Assembly: GCA_008360975.2 (NCBI GenBank)
Contig: CM039182.1
Location: forward strand, 49,798,491-49,862,490
Length of the DNA stretch: 64,000 bases
DNA from: Lichenostomus cassidix
Taxonomy: Eukaryota > Chordata > Aves > Passeriformes > Meliphagidae
Reading direction: 5' to 3'
The notes under the pieces: model-generated
Database searches by the model: none
Seen by the model: the letters and a program-made list of their open reading frames with translations, nothing else
Told to the model about the DNA's origin: nothing
Position numbers and translations under genes: made by a program
Shown here: positions 40,741 to 52,210 of the stretch, piece by piece
Layout of the letters: every line of letters starts with the position of its first letter
Position numbering within the stretch: the first letter of the stretch is position 1

Positions 40741-43700
40741 CATTAAAATTAATCTTTTAAGTGCGAATTGAGTATTTTTCTTATGGAAATTATTAGGAGA
40801 ATACAAATATAATAAAAAAAAGTGCTTCTGGCTTTTTCCTAACTCTCACAAAGTATACGCACGAGGTGGGAGGTAAATACCTCACCTTCATGGTAAACAC
40901 TCTAAGTCCTTTGTTGTGTTTCTCTAAAATGCAGATTCTAGAGAAAGCTTGCTTTGACTTATAAAAAATCTGAGAAAAAGAAGCTTGAATGATTATTACC
41001 CTGATACACAATTTTAAAAATGATACCACCCTGTTTTAAACTAGCTGTAAACAGCAGGAAGAATATTAGAACCTGGAACTAGAAGAACAAACTCATGCAA
41101 AGTGATGGAGATGAGAAGTAGTCAGGAAAATGAGCTGCTGTTCTCAAAGGTTTCAGGAATCATTCATTAATAGACTAGAAAAGTATCACTCTAAGAACTC
41201 TGCATGAGCAGGCTAGCCTTTGGTAGGCTGTAAAAGTTCATTAGTCAGGGCTTAAAATATAGATAATACAATAAAGCTACTAAGGATTATACTTGCTGTT
41301 AATTATAACTCAATTAATTTTTAAACAATTTTGTAAATGTTTCATCACTATAAATAATTTTTTTTAAGTAAATACATTCATTTATCTTCTAGGCCTGCCT
41401 AATGATAAAATCAGTGTACTAGTCTGGTGTTTGCCAGGCCACAGCATTTCCTTGGGAATGAGTATCTCTTTGCTGAGAGAAATCTGGTAGACAATAAGGT
41501 ATTTAACATGCAATGAGAATTACAACTTTCCAGAAGCTTTGGTTAATTTGCCATTGGGATCCAGGGACCCAGCTGTAGCTGGTGAAACAAGTTATCATTT
41601 CTTCTGAATAGCAGCTTAAGCCTCTGAGAAATAACAAGAGAGTGAACACAGAGCTTGGACATTCTGATGTATCTCTGAAAGGTGAAGAGTCTTCCTTTAA
41701 GAGTGTCATATTCCAAAACCCAAATTATTTCATAATCTTAAAATAGAAAACAAGTATAATTGATTTACATAGTTGGAGAGATAATAAGAATTAAATTTTT
41801 TATTTCAGATTTACTTATTTGGAACTTTTCCTTCTCTAGCTGTTTATTTTTGTTTTATAGCCCATACTATGTCTCAGTCCCAAAATACATATTTCTCCAT
41901 TTCTCTGACTAGCTGCTGTTTTCACTATCATATTATGGCCAGACCTGTGTGAAACAAAATAATTTTGATTCATAAGGTTTTCATGCAAACATTTTCCTCT
42001 CTTTCACTTCAAGGAGTTCATCCCTTGAGTTTGTCTTTGAGTTTCAACTTCAAAGGAACCTAAAACTACAATCTGAAATTCAGTCAAAGCTACAAAGCTT
42101 TGCCTTGTTTCAGGTCAAAAGCTCAAAACCTTGTTGAATTACCCGACCAAAGAAAAATCAATTCACTGAAAAAAAACCTTCAGTAATACAAAATTGTCTT
42201 GTTCCTTTTAGTTCAGCATAACTTGAACTATTTGAAATCATCAGCTATGGAGTTACAATCTCCACTAAAATAGTCTCGACTCCAACCTCTTTGAGAAATG
42301 CTGTTATACCCCCCACATGCATACATTGAAAAAAGAAAAACATATTTTACTGTGGCATATAATTTGCTCTGTAAAATAATATTATCTTTAAGTAAAATGG
42401 TACTGAACAAGTGCTATCTGCACTTAAACACTCCTGCTCCATAGAATCATGACATCTGCTATATTTTTCATGCAATCGGCAGTGCTGTTTAGAATTGCTT
42501 CCAGCTATTTTTATACCACACACCAGCTATCGTTCCAGCTTCCTTCCTTCCCCAGCATGTCTTTTGTCCTGCTATTGCCATAAACTTTAGAATTCAAAAG
42601 CAAAAGGCAGCACACTAAGTGTGTCTGAGTCTGCATACACACTGCACAAGTTAGAAAGGACAGTAGGATCAACATCATCACAGCAGAGCTGTGGTCCCAG
42701 ACCTTAGGATGGCATAACTACAACCTCTGGCAAGCTTCATTATTTGCAGCTGTACCTGGAACATGCTCTTGTAAATACTGACAGCTATTGCCTGCTCAAT
42801 ATAGAAAGAGTTAAGGTTATCTCAGTCTGTATATTGATGCCAGAATTTTTATTTTTTGCTCATTTTGTGCCATTAACTTCGATACTCTAGAAAGGCATAA
42901 GATTTCACACATTCTGACAGGATATCTATCAAGTGAATAATTTTCTGCTCAACCTTGTTTTGTAAGGAGCAAGACTTCTAAAGTAGAGCAGCACACGGTA
43001 AAAACAAAAACTATGTTCTTTAAACACAAAAATGTAACAAAACTAAAGCTTACACATCTAAGTTAGAAAATTTGCCTGAACTACAAAAGTAAAAGTTCTT
43101 GAACAATGTGTCTCCAAATGACCTGGACAGTGTACGTAATCCCATACACTTTATCCATTCCATAAAGACAGGACAATATATATCCAAATCCCTCTTTTGA
43201 TACTGCAGTTCAGCAATGCCTTTTACTTGCCTTATTGCACTGTTTTATCCATAAAAGGCAGGTGAAAATCCTATTAAGAAAAATGTCACATCTCCTTGGA
43301 TTATTATTTCTTCCCTTTGTAATAAATGTGATTTCAGAAAAGTGATGCCATCCGTTTGTCCTTGCTACTTCTCTTTGGAGCTCAAGAAGAAAGCTTAACT
43401 ATGTTCAGCTATGTCTTCAAAGCTGCTCCGCACACCCACAAAGGAGCACACAGAGACACTGGCAGGAGAGAGAGCCCAAAATACCCTGTTGGGCCATCTG
43501 ACATCCAGGTATCAGGAAATGGGCAATCTGGAACTCAGGGCAGGCTACTGGGCCCAACAGGATACAGTTTCCTCTAAAGTGTAGTATTTTAAGAGGCTCA
43601 CTAGAGAAAATATACTTAACTGAGCTTCCATCCCTGCATTTCTGCAGTTAAACAACAGCCTGTCACATATGTAGGAATTGCAGTTTCCAAGGGGCTATAA

Positions 43701-44916
43701 TAGAAAAAGCTCTAAACATATTATGCTTTCAGAAAAAGAAATGAATTTTTTTCTTTGTGTCACTGAAACACTGCATCACTGTAAATTCTGCATTTTCTTT
43801 CCTAAGATTAGATGCAACCATGTGATCACTGTGTACATTCCCTCTTGGTGGAAAAAGGGCTTCCTTGAAATCTCTCCTCCACTAATTGATACCTTAAATA
43901 TTTCTCTTTTGTCAACATTCATTTGCCATTTACCTCTTAAAGTTTACAATTTCAGTAGCCAGATCAGAGAACTTTGCCAATCAATGTGTTAATAATTATA
44001 TAAAATACATCCCCTATTCCATTTATATTATTTAACCATAAAGTAGGTTTTTAATCCAGACAACTGCAAATAGTAAAAAATTTTCTCATTAGTTTTGGTT
44101 ATAACTGAAAAAAATCTTCAATTATCTTTGTAAAATTATACACAGTCGTATTTAAAGTAAATAATAAAGGAATACAAATTTTTATCTCTATAAATCCTGG
44201 CTTCAACTCAATTGACCACCTGTTCAAAAGCATTTTTTCTCTCTTCTCAATATTAGGAGATTGTTTGCAAAAGAAAGAGATGACAAAACTAAGGACTGGA
44301 TATATTTTCTTTATGTGCTTTTCAGATGAAAATTCCACTTTTTAGTGTATGAGAGAAGGAACAGAAGACACATGCCATTGACTCAGCATGCATTGTTTAG
44401 TACCTATTAAAACAGCAACAGTACCTTTCTTCTTTCTCTGCTTTAATAGTGTAGGGCATGTGGAGATCATAAGAAATATTCTTATTTGAGAAAGTCATAA
44501 CCACAGAACAAATAATTAGATTTTAAACTGGTTGATAATCAGTGTATAAACACCATCTGGGGTGAGCAACCTGAACCAGCATCTCTAGCAGTAGTCAGCA
44601 GCCCGCCCCAACAGCTTAGGCAGATTCACAATTTTCATTAGAAACTCTATCTCATGGGCAATTGCTGAGAATGTGTTTTCTCAGTACACCCAGCTGCTGT
44701 TGTACTACTTTGGTGTATAGCATGCTGCAGCACAGTGCTATATGAATACATCCTGATGCAGATAAAGTGGAATGTGATTAAGCCAACACTTTCTTCCAAA
44801 AAAGGCTTGAAGATCTTTAACAACCAGATAGGAAGGCTTTGACTTTTTATCTCAGCCAAAAGACATGAGAGACTTCCCTACTCTACTGAAAATTTTGAAA
44901 CAGCAGGGTGGCTTAC

Positions 44917-45023
44917 AGTTATGACAAGTGGCACCACTGTATCTAGTTCCATCACATGTGCACTTGAAGCTGTCCCACGTCTGGGTGCATTTTCCATCAT
45001 GTTCACAGTGATTGGGCACACAC
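44917..45023 (-). CDS. CNTNAP2: CNTNAP2 exon encoding the first EGF-like module (partial gene)
   Basis: A 107-nt internal exon. Its acceptor on the minus strand is a pyrimidine-rich stretch ending ctgacag, and its donor is gtaagc. It starts with the third base of a codon and ends with the first base of the next (phase 2 in, phase 1 out). The reading [12 protein letters not shown]...CTC...YSGATCHN has six cysteines in EGF spacing (codons 1, 6, 12, 21, 23, 33) and closely resembles the EGF module after the second laminin-G domain of Caspr2. Caspr2 is a single-pass neurexin-family adhesion protein that organises juxtaparanodal potassium channels with contactin-2. CNTNAP2 is preferred over CNTNAP4/5 because this exon and the next two all resemble Caspr2 more closely. 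The glycine usually found before the aromatic residue in the CxC..GY.G..C pattern is arginine here (AGA, 44942-44944). Confidence 0.9.
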
Positions 45024-47498
45024 CTGTCAGGACGAGATGCAAAGACAGAAAGAGAAACCTAAATGAGCATCAAGATTTACACAAAGCAAAATTTTGAGCT
45101 GCACAAGCAGTGTATTATGCCCTTGTCTGGTAATGAATCCTTGTTATTTTAGGTGCAATAACAGAATTTATATCTGAACGCAGAACTGCATAAAAGATTC
45201 ATCAAGGCTTTGCTGAAGCCCTTCTGCAAGCTAAAAATCACATTAAAGGTTGAATAAATTCATCATCATAAATCAGGGTTCTAAGTAACATGTGACTGGT
45301 ACTCAGCTGTCAAAACAGAAAGAACATCGCAAGCCACATCTCCTCCTGCTGTGCAGGTGGTGTCACGCCTCAAGGTGTCCAGTCCCACAGCTGACTGGAC
45401 ATTAAAAACAAAATGCCACTGGGTTACTGTTCATCTTTTTGTTGCCAGTAATGGGATAAAAGGGAGGCAGGGCGCCTGCTGGCTAGGATGCAAGGAAATT
45501 AGTAAAGCTGCACTACCAAAGCAAACTATAGGCTTTGTTATAAAAGTTATGTAAGCTTTTTCTTCGCAGGGGTTTGTGGCAAGTGTTGTTCACCTTTCTC
45601 CCACACACCTGCTGCTCTTCTGCAACTACACTTTTGCTGGAGAGTGGAAGGAATGCAAAAGAAAAAGTAGAACAGAAAAAAACCAAAGTTATAGCAGAAC
45701 ATATATTAATTGTTTGAAATATTACCCAGACGTGATTTCAAAGATCTGAGTTTGGCCAGGTGCTTTTCTATCAAATAAAGTAAAAAACAGGAATTGCCAT
45801 TTACTTTCACCTCTGAAAATATTAAACTTCTTTTCCTTGAAAAGGCTTTGAAATATGATTTCAAAGAATATTTTTTTTTTGCTTATTAAATTAGTTACAA
45901 TCAGACTCAGTACAGGCTCTGCCTTTTGATCAAGAAACAAAGGAGCTTTCCTTTCATGTTTTTTTGGCCATATCTATATCTTTTATTATGACATTAAATA
46001 TCAAAACTAGGAGACCCCCTATTAGACAAAGAAAATATTCTCATAAATGCATTAAAAATTAAGCATTCCTATCTCTAAGATAAATCTGAAGCTCATCATA
46101 TTCCTGTGATAGTTAATGCTCTCATGAACAACACCCAAGGAAAGCTTTGCTTTTCTCTTTAGAAAATTATTGAAACTGGAAGAGTCTGGGTCATTCCTCT
46201 ACGGTCTCTTATGTCCTCAGTTTCCAGTCAACAGCATTGGCTCAACAACCAAGAACAACTTATGTCACAATGTGAATTGAAGAATTGAATGTTGTGTACT
46301 CACATTTAGAAATTACTTTTTTTGTTTGTTTTATGCATGCCAGTACACCTACCTCAGAATATACAGAATATAGATGTCTTACATCCTGTATCAGCCTTTA
46401 GAACTCCAGTTTACCCATCCTTTTCCAAAAGGATCAGAAAATACTGGCACGGTTAAAAATAGTTCTTAAAGAAATGCTCTTCTAGAGCAAGAAACAAAGC
46501 ATTTAAAAAATCTTCTTTTCACAGTAAAATGCAGTGAAACTACCTGAGGCAATTATTGCAGATCAATAAATTATGTTTTCAACATGGCATAAATGAATTA
46601 ATTTAGTTTTATAAGTGTGGCAGACTAAATGAATAGATAGAGGTGATTACTACTATTCAGTTGCGTTCTCAACACCACAGAAGAAAAACGAGAGCATAAT
46701 AGCACATTTCTAAACATCCAAACAATTAACAATTTACATGAATCCATAGCTGCTGGGTACAAGAGCAGGGAAAGCAAAGAGTAATGACATTTCAAAAATA
46801 ATCTCATAAAAGTAACTTTTATTCAAGGCTGTAAATAACTACAAAAGTTCCTAAATCTGAATATGGCTTTGTACTTTTTCCAAGATAACTTCTTTTTATG
46901 TATTTTCTTCTTCATTTACATTTGAACATACATTATGTGAAAAGTAATTTTCCAATGACCAAATCAAACATTTTTCTATGTGAATTTCACCAGCTATTTA
47001 TATGAACTCTCATACCTAATGCTTGCAACTAGTTTTACATTTTAGTGCAGTATAACTTACTTTTATTGCAGCATAACTAGTAAAGAGACTGCATTACTGA
47101 CTATATAACTGAGGAAAATTACTTAATCTTCAGAAAGATGAAAACTAGATATTTATCTGTATCATTTAATGGAGTGTATTAAGTCATAAAAACAGAGACA
47201 TTCAACAAACTCCTTGATGTTAATTTTATGCTTCCAGTATGATGGTTGGATTAGCGTAGTCTGCATCTGCAAATTTCTTTTTTACTCATCTGATTTTTCC
47301 CGTTCTAAAGACGATGCATTTAGAAAAATGAAGTAAACTATTTTAAGGCTAGTGCACACCGAAGTTTAAATCTAACTATAGGATCATTTCCTGAAGTCCT
47401 CCCTTCACCTGTTGTAACGGGTGTCTGCTCCCCTAATCCCGCCCCCCCGACCCTTCCTGACCGGCTGATGTGAGCCAGGACCGCCTCCCAACCCCACC

Positions 47499-47505
47499 CA
47501 TAAAA
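47499..47505 (+). promoter_or_regulatory. TATA-like box of LTR copy 2
   Basis: CATAAAA followed by CCCCGG, placed as in copy 1. It is the presumed U3 core promoter. Confidence 0.6.
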
Positions 47506-47615
47506 CCCCGGCGGGACTGGGAACCAGCCCTCTTTGATTCCAGCCTTCATGGAGTTCATATCCTCCCCCCACCCCCGTCCCCTCCCCTGCTCCCCAGTTC
47601 CTCCCCTATTGTCCC

Positions 47616-47621
47616 AATAAA
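47616..47621 (+). terminator. AATAAA polyadenylation signal of LTR copy 2
   Basis: AATAAA about 115 bp after the TATA-like box, after a C-rich stretch, as in copy 1. Confidence 0.6.
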
Positions 47622-47706
47622 CCGCTTGGAACCTGGAATGGAAAAGCTGCCTTTCTCAACTCGCTACAGTTCTACGAGGACCGCGTCTGAGACAGCTTCA
47701 CAGCCC

Positions 47707-47748
47707 GAGGAGCCCTCCCGGCGCGGTCAGGCTTAGAAACGGCTCCTC
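47707..47748 (+). repeat. Inverted repeat near the 3' end of LTR copy 2
   Basis: GAGGAGCC at 47707-47714 is matched by GGCTCCTC at 47741-47748, an 8-bp perfect stem with a 26-nt loop. It occupies the same part of the LTR as the stronger hairpin of copy 1 but has different sequence. Confidence 0.5.
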
Positions 47749-48689
47749 CAGGCAGCGTGGGGGAGCTGTTTCTGAGTCTGCGCTGCTGCATTCACCCTCT
47801 TTTATGGAATTTATTTCATCAGATAGAATTAGAAATCTTACTTTCTATTAAATCCATTAGCAAACTTCTGTAGCATAATTTTGGTGCTCATCTGTCCACA
47901 TTTGGGACAAACCTTACCTACTATAATAGACTTTACAGGAAATGTTAGCTATCCAGAATGTAGAAATTACATAAAACGCCTCTTTGAATTCAGCAAACAA
48001 TATCACAAAAAATAAGATATATCACTGTAAACACCATTATTTTCCAAACAGATTTATTTCCATAATATGAGTTACAAATTTCCATATACATCTGGCTAAG
48101 AAATTTGTATTTTGAGCAGATACAATCATATAGTTTATCTACCTTATGCCTATCATTTAATAGAGACTCAAAATTTATATACACAAAACCTTAAAAAATT
48201 AAATGCATGCATGATTTTCCGATTATTTGTATTAAAAGACTGTGTTTCTAGTCAATCCAATTCTTCTCCTTTAGGAATAGGGTTTCATGACATAAAAAGC
48301 AAAATCAAACAAAACAAACCTTCAAAACAGCACTTCCCTCCTAAACCAGGCTCTGAAGCTAGAAATCATCACAAACCAGAACTGGAAGTAAGCTCTCCAT
48401 CTCCAAGTTCTATCTCTTCCCATTCTGGACACCTAGATTTTAAGAACTTCTTGCAATTTGAGAACTTTCTTGATCTATGGCTCCTTCTGTAAAGCAAGTC
48501 TACAACTTCATCCCTTCAAGTGTTTTTACATCCCTTCACTTTCTTTTAATTTCCACCCCACAATTAATCCACTGAGAGTTTACAGATGCTGTTTTGTTTG
48601 GTATTTTATTTGGAAACTTTGACTTGTGTACCAAACAACATTTGTTTCCCTTTGGGATTTACATCTCAATACTTTGCAGAGAGCAATCA

Positions 48690-49590
48690 TAACTTCTTTC
48701 AGTCTGTAGTTTTGTGAGGTCTCCCATTGGAAAATATATTTTCTATAGTTCTTCCTTGTAACTCTGCTCCTGCTTGCACGTGCATTCTGCTGAGTATTCT
48801 AAAGGAGGTCTTATCAATGTTTTGTGATTTCTGAGTTGATCAGAATTTTGTTGATAGCATTTCTTTACTGAAATTATTTTGCTTAATATATCTCATTTTG
48901 TTGACTACCTCAGGATAGAGGCTCAAAGACACCCTGAGAGTGTTCAATGCATTAAACACCTTTACTACATTTCCCTACTTCTTCCAACTAATGACTTCCA
49001 TTATATACAGATAATCTTGCTACTGTTCTCAACAGCATTGCTCTGTACTATAACTTCCATGGTGTGATCCAGATTTTTCAGGTTATTTTTCTAGGCTGAA
49101 GCTGTATCATCTGCATGTTTCATCAAGATATTCCTAATTTTGAGCCAAGGTTGAAGCATTAAATAGATTTTCTCTGGCACTGATCTCTGAGCAAATCTTA
49201 TCTCCCAGCCAGCCATTAGCCCATCAGTATAAATTGAGAGGCAATTACATTTGACAGTTGATGACTTACTTCGCAATTCCTTTCTAAAATCCCAGCTTTC
49301 CTGGTTTAGCTAATAGTTTGCATCATTACAATATATCAAATATTTTATTGACATCTGACAAAATAGATCTATTACTTTTCTCCTGCCTGAGACAAAAAAA
49401 TACAGTGGTTTATCAGAGAAGGAGATCAGGTTAATCCTGTATAATCAACTGTTGATAAACACCCGCTGCATTCTTCTCTACCTTGTGTTTACTTCAAATA
49501 ACTCCCTATTTTCCTCAAAAGCATAGTAAAATTACTAAAGGCAGATTAATTGGTTTCTGTTGATCTGGATCTCTCTCTTTCTTTTGTTAA
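48690..49590 (-). mobile_element. Ancient, heavily decayed CR1-like element (reverse transcriptase region)
   Basis: In antisense it follows the CR1 order: a segment like tcatctgcatgtttcatcaa (about 49109), a stretch like ggcactgatctctgagc, tctattacttttctcctgcc and gagaaggagatcaggttaat, then gttgataaacacccgctgc (about 49452). These correspond to the FADD, palm and FDxVxH parts of CR1 ORF2. No frame stays open; 49276-49091 gives only a scrap ending KHADDTAS, matching the catalytic ADD. It is much older than the copies at 40.4 and 62 kb. Borders and family are uncertain. Confidence 0.55.
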
Positions 49591-49639
49591 ATTATATCAG
49601 GTTAACTCTGACACCTCATAATATAAAGCAATGAACCTT

Positions 49640-49760
49640 TTAAAATTTGTTTGGGCTTTTTGCTGATGTTTGGTTGTTTACTTGTTTCTGTTTGAAGTGG
49701 TTTGTTGTGTTTGTTTGCTTGTTTTTGTTTTGCTTATTTGGTGTTTTTGTGTGGCTTTAT
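49640..49760 (+). repeat. TTTG/TTG-rich low-complexity stretch
   Basis: Degenerate G-spaced T repeat (TTTGTTTG, TTGTTT, GTTTTTG) directly after the old CR1. A 66-codon open frame over it is only Leu/Val/Phe/Cys low complexity. Confidence 0.7.
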
Positions 49761-51989
49761 GTTTGTTTTGTTCCACATGTGGTACAGTGATCCTAAGTGA
49801 GCTTGACATACTATTGACAAGAAGAAAGAAATTTAAAAAAACAAAACAAAGAAAAAGTATCTTAGTATAAGATGTTAGTATAAGCAGGAGAGTGATATAA
49901 GACCCATGGAAAAATCCTCACAGCCTATTCAGCAGAAATCAGAAATGGCTGATTTTCAATTGCACAAAAATTTGTTGGAAACAGGAAGGTTACAAACTGT
50001 TAGAAATATCCACAGGGGAAGGGTAAAGATGAAATGGGGTTCCTCAGTGGTAGAAAATATTTTCTAGAAAATATAAATTTTACAACTCAGAATAACATAT
50101 ATTAGGAACGGCTCAAGTATCTTTGGTTCTGCCTGAAGGCAGGAGAATGAGCTCACGGATTTCTCCGGACACCTTTCTAATCTAGATATTTTAATATTCC
50201 ATAAGAAACAGAGAGCATTTCTTTCAATCTCTTTTTTCTCATTATGTGACTATATTTTCTTAATGTTGTAACTGTGCTATTAATCCCCTGTAAGTCAACA
50301 GGTCACTACCTCAGTCTTTTTAGAGGACTCTATCCCTTTAGAGATCATTTGAGCAAGAAGATAAAAAAGTTCTCTTGCGCACAAAGGCAAATGTCCATAT
50401 GGCCACATGCAGACTATTAAATAAAGTCCCTCAGTACTGAAGAACCATGAAAAATCTCCCTATTATCTCCTGTGAAACACAGACTTTTCCTTTCCCGCTT
50501 CCCTTTAACACTTCCTACCTCTAGCATAAGTGCAAAATAGAACTTGTGTGTAGATACAACCTAAACTAACTCTATATATAAGTTTGAAACAATCAAGCCA
50601 AGAAATAACCAAAACAAAACATTCACCTGTGCAACTACTCCTCCACGTGAGAGGTCAAAAGGAAATAAAGAACTACACACAAGAAAGAACACACACAAGA
50701 TATTTGTCATGTACTGCCTGCAACTGTAGTGAGAAGAACACAAATGCTACAGTGATAATAACAGCATGAGAACTTCTGCAGAGCAGAACAAAACATTAAG
50801 GGCTTTTTGCAAAGGAAAATTACCTGGGTTGAATTATCCTTAACATGAAATTCAATCTTTTCCTTCTCATCACCAAATCCCTACCTAATCTTGCTCATGC
50901 TCACACCTCACCTCTCATTTCTCTCACAAATTGCTTCTGTTCTGCTTTTTTGTCCATTTCTCTGCCTCTAAGCTAACCACAAACAGTTTGCTTTGAATGG
51001 CTTTCCAGTATTTTCCCACTAGTTGCCCTTTTTAACAGCTCCAAACATATCCTTCAAATCCATATTTTTATCACAATTTTTTGCAAAGATCCTTCAATAT
51101 GCATGCTGCTGTGCTTGTTGAGTATGCCGTTCTGTCACCATCTACCTTTGTTCACTCCCACGCAGACTATGAAAACTTTACAGAAATTTAGATTTTTTTT
51201 TTACTCTTCAGAATTACCTGACTGCTCAAGAAAACCATGAAAGACTAAGTATATAAAATAACATAAAAGGAAAATAATTTTTAAGAGCAATAAATGCTTT
51301 CAGCTGGTAACTTGAATCACTGAAGATCCATATGTTTATTTAAAAGACATTCTGTAAACTGGGAACAAAATCACAAAACCATTTTAAACATATGTATCTG
51401 TCTCCAGTGATGTTGCTCTTTAATGCAATAGAATGCATTGAACTCATCATGGCAAAAGCATTCTGAACATTAAGGTAATCCAATTAAGGACACAGTGCTA
51501 TTGAAGAGTCCTACTGTACCAACATTAGGTTAAAATTAACCATTCCATAGAGAGTCCATGTTTTTCAGAGTATCCTAAATGAAAGTAAAACCAGCTGATC
51601 TGCATTCTTTCTTATTTCTTACAAGGTAACAAGTGTTTAAAGTGACTTTGAGATTTTCAGCAACAGGATTTGGATCCCTTATGCAATGCAACACAAAGGG
51701 CAGATGGAAGGGACAGTAAAATTAATTTAGATTCAAAATAATTCCCAAACTAGTTTAATTTACTGCTGCCTTCTAAGCCAATTGTCCACAGATGCATATA
51801 ATCAACAATGGCAGAACTAAAAAAACCTGAACCAAGAAGTACCTGGCCTTTCTTTGTGACTTATAACAATACAAAGCCTTCATGTTTCTTTGGCGGATAT
51901 TATCCAACTTGTTCTGTCATGAGATCAAAACAAAATGCTTGGCACTTTTAAAGTGTGATTTACAAAGAGCAAATCAATGTTAAAATATG

Positions 51990-52210
51990 CAGTGACATTT
52001 GGTTAAGAAAAGTTCCTTTATGCCATATTCCTAGTAAAGGCTGCCAAACAGTATTTTCAGTGTTACCTTCAGATCTGTAAGGTGCCATGCTAAGCAGTTT
52101 GCATTACAACGATTAATGGAGAACTAATGCATAAAGTACCACAGTTAACTCATTTGGATTAAATGATCCTCTTGGATTTATGGGGTTTTTATTTTGTATA
52201 CAAAAATGTA
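51990..52210. promoter_or_regulatory. Candidate conserved non-coding element
   Basis: Non-repetitive AT-rich stretch with CGATTAATGG, CTAATGCATAAAG, GTTTGCATTA and TTAAATGATCC, which are homeodomain- and POU-like words. Regulatory function is only inferred from motif density. Confidence 0.18.

Larger units (their letters stand above)
47410..47790 (+). mobile_element. Solo LTR of the same endogenous retrovirus family (copy 2), 6-bp TSD
   Basis: Begins TGTTGTAACGG and ends CGCTGCTGCA. It is flanked by a perfect TTCACC (47404-47409 and 47791-47796), so the element is exactly 381 bp. CATAAAA at 47499-47505 and AATAAA at 47616-47621 match the layout of the copy at 3211. Unlike copy 1, it keeps many CG dinucleotides, notably in 47686-47766, which suggests either a later insertion or weaker methylation decay. 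No internal retroviral sequence adjoins it. It lies on the plus strand, antisense to CNTNAP2. Open frames over it (47338-47559 minus, 47470-47736 plus) are chance frames of the GC-rich LTR. Confidence 0.94.

Noticed and set aside
40334..40771. 145-codon plus-strand open frame
   Set aside because: It spans the CR1 3' end and its sequence is the usual spurious translation of that region.
47338..47736. Open frames on both strands over the 47.4-kb LTR
   Set aside because: They are explained by GC-rich LTR sequence with few stop codons and no retroviral protein motif.
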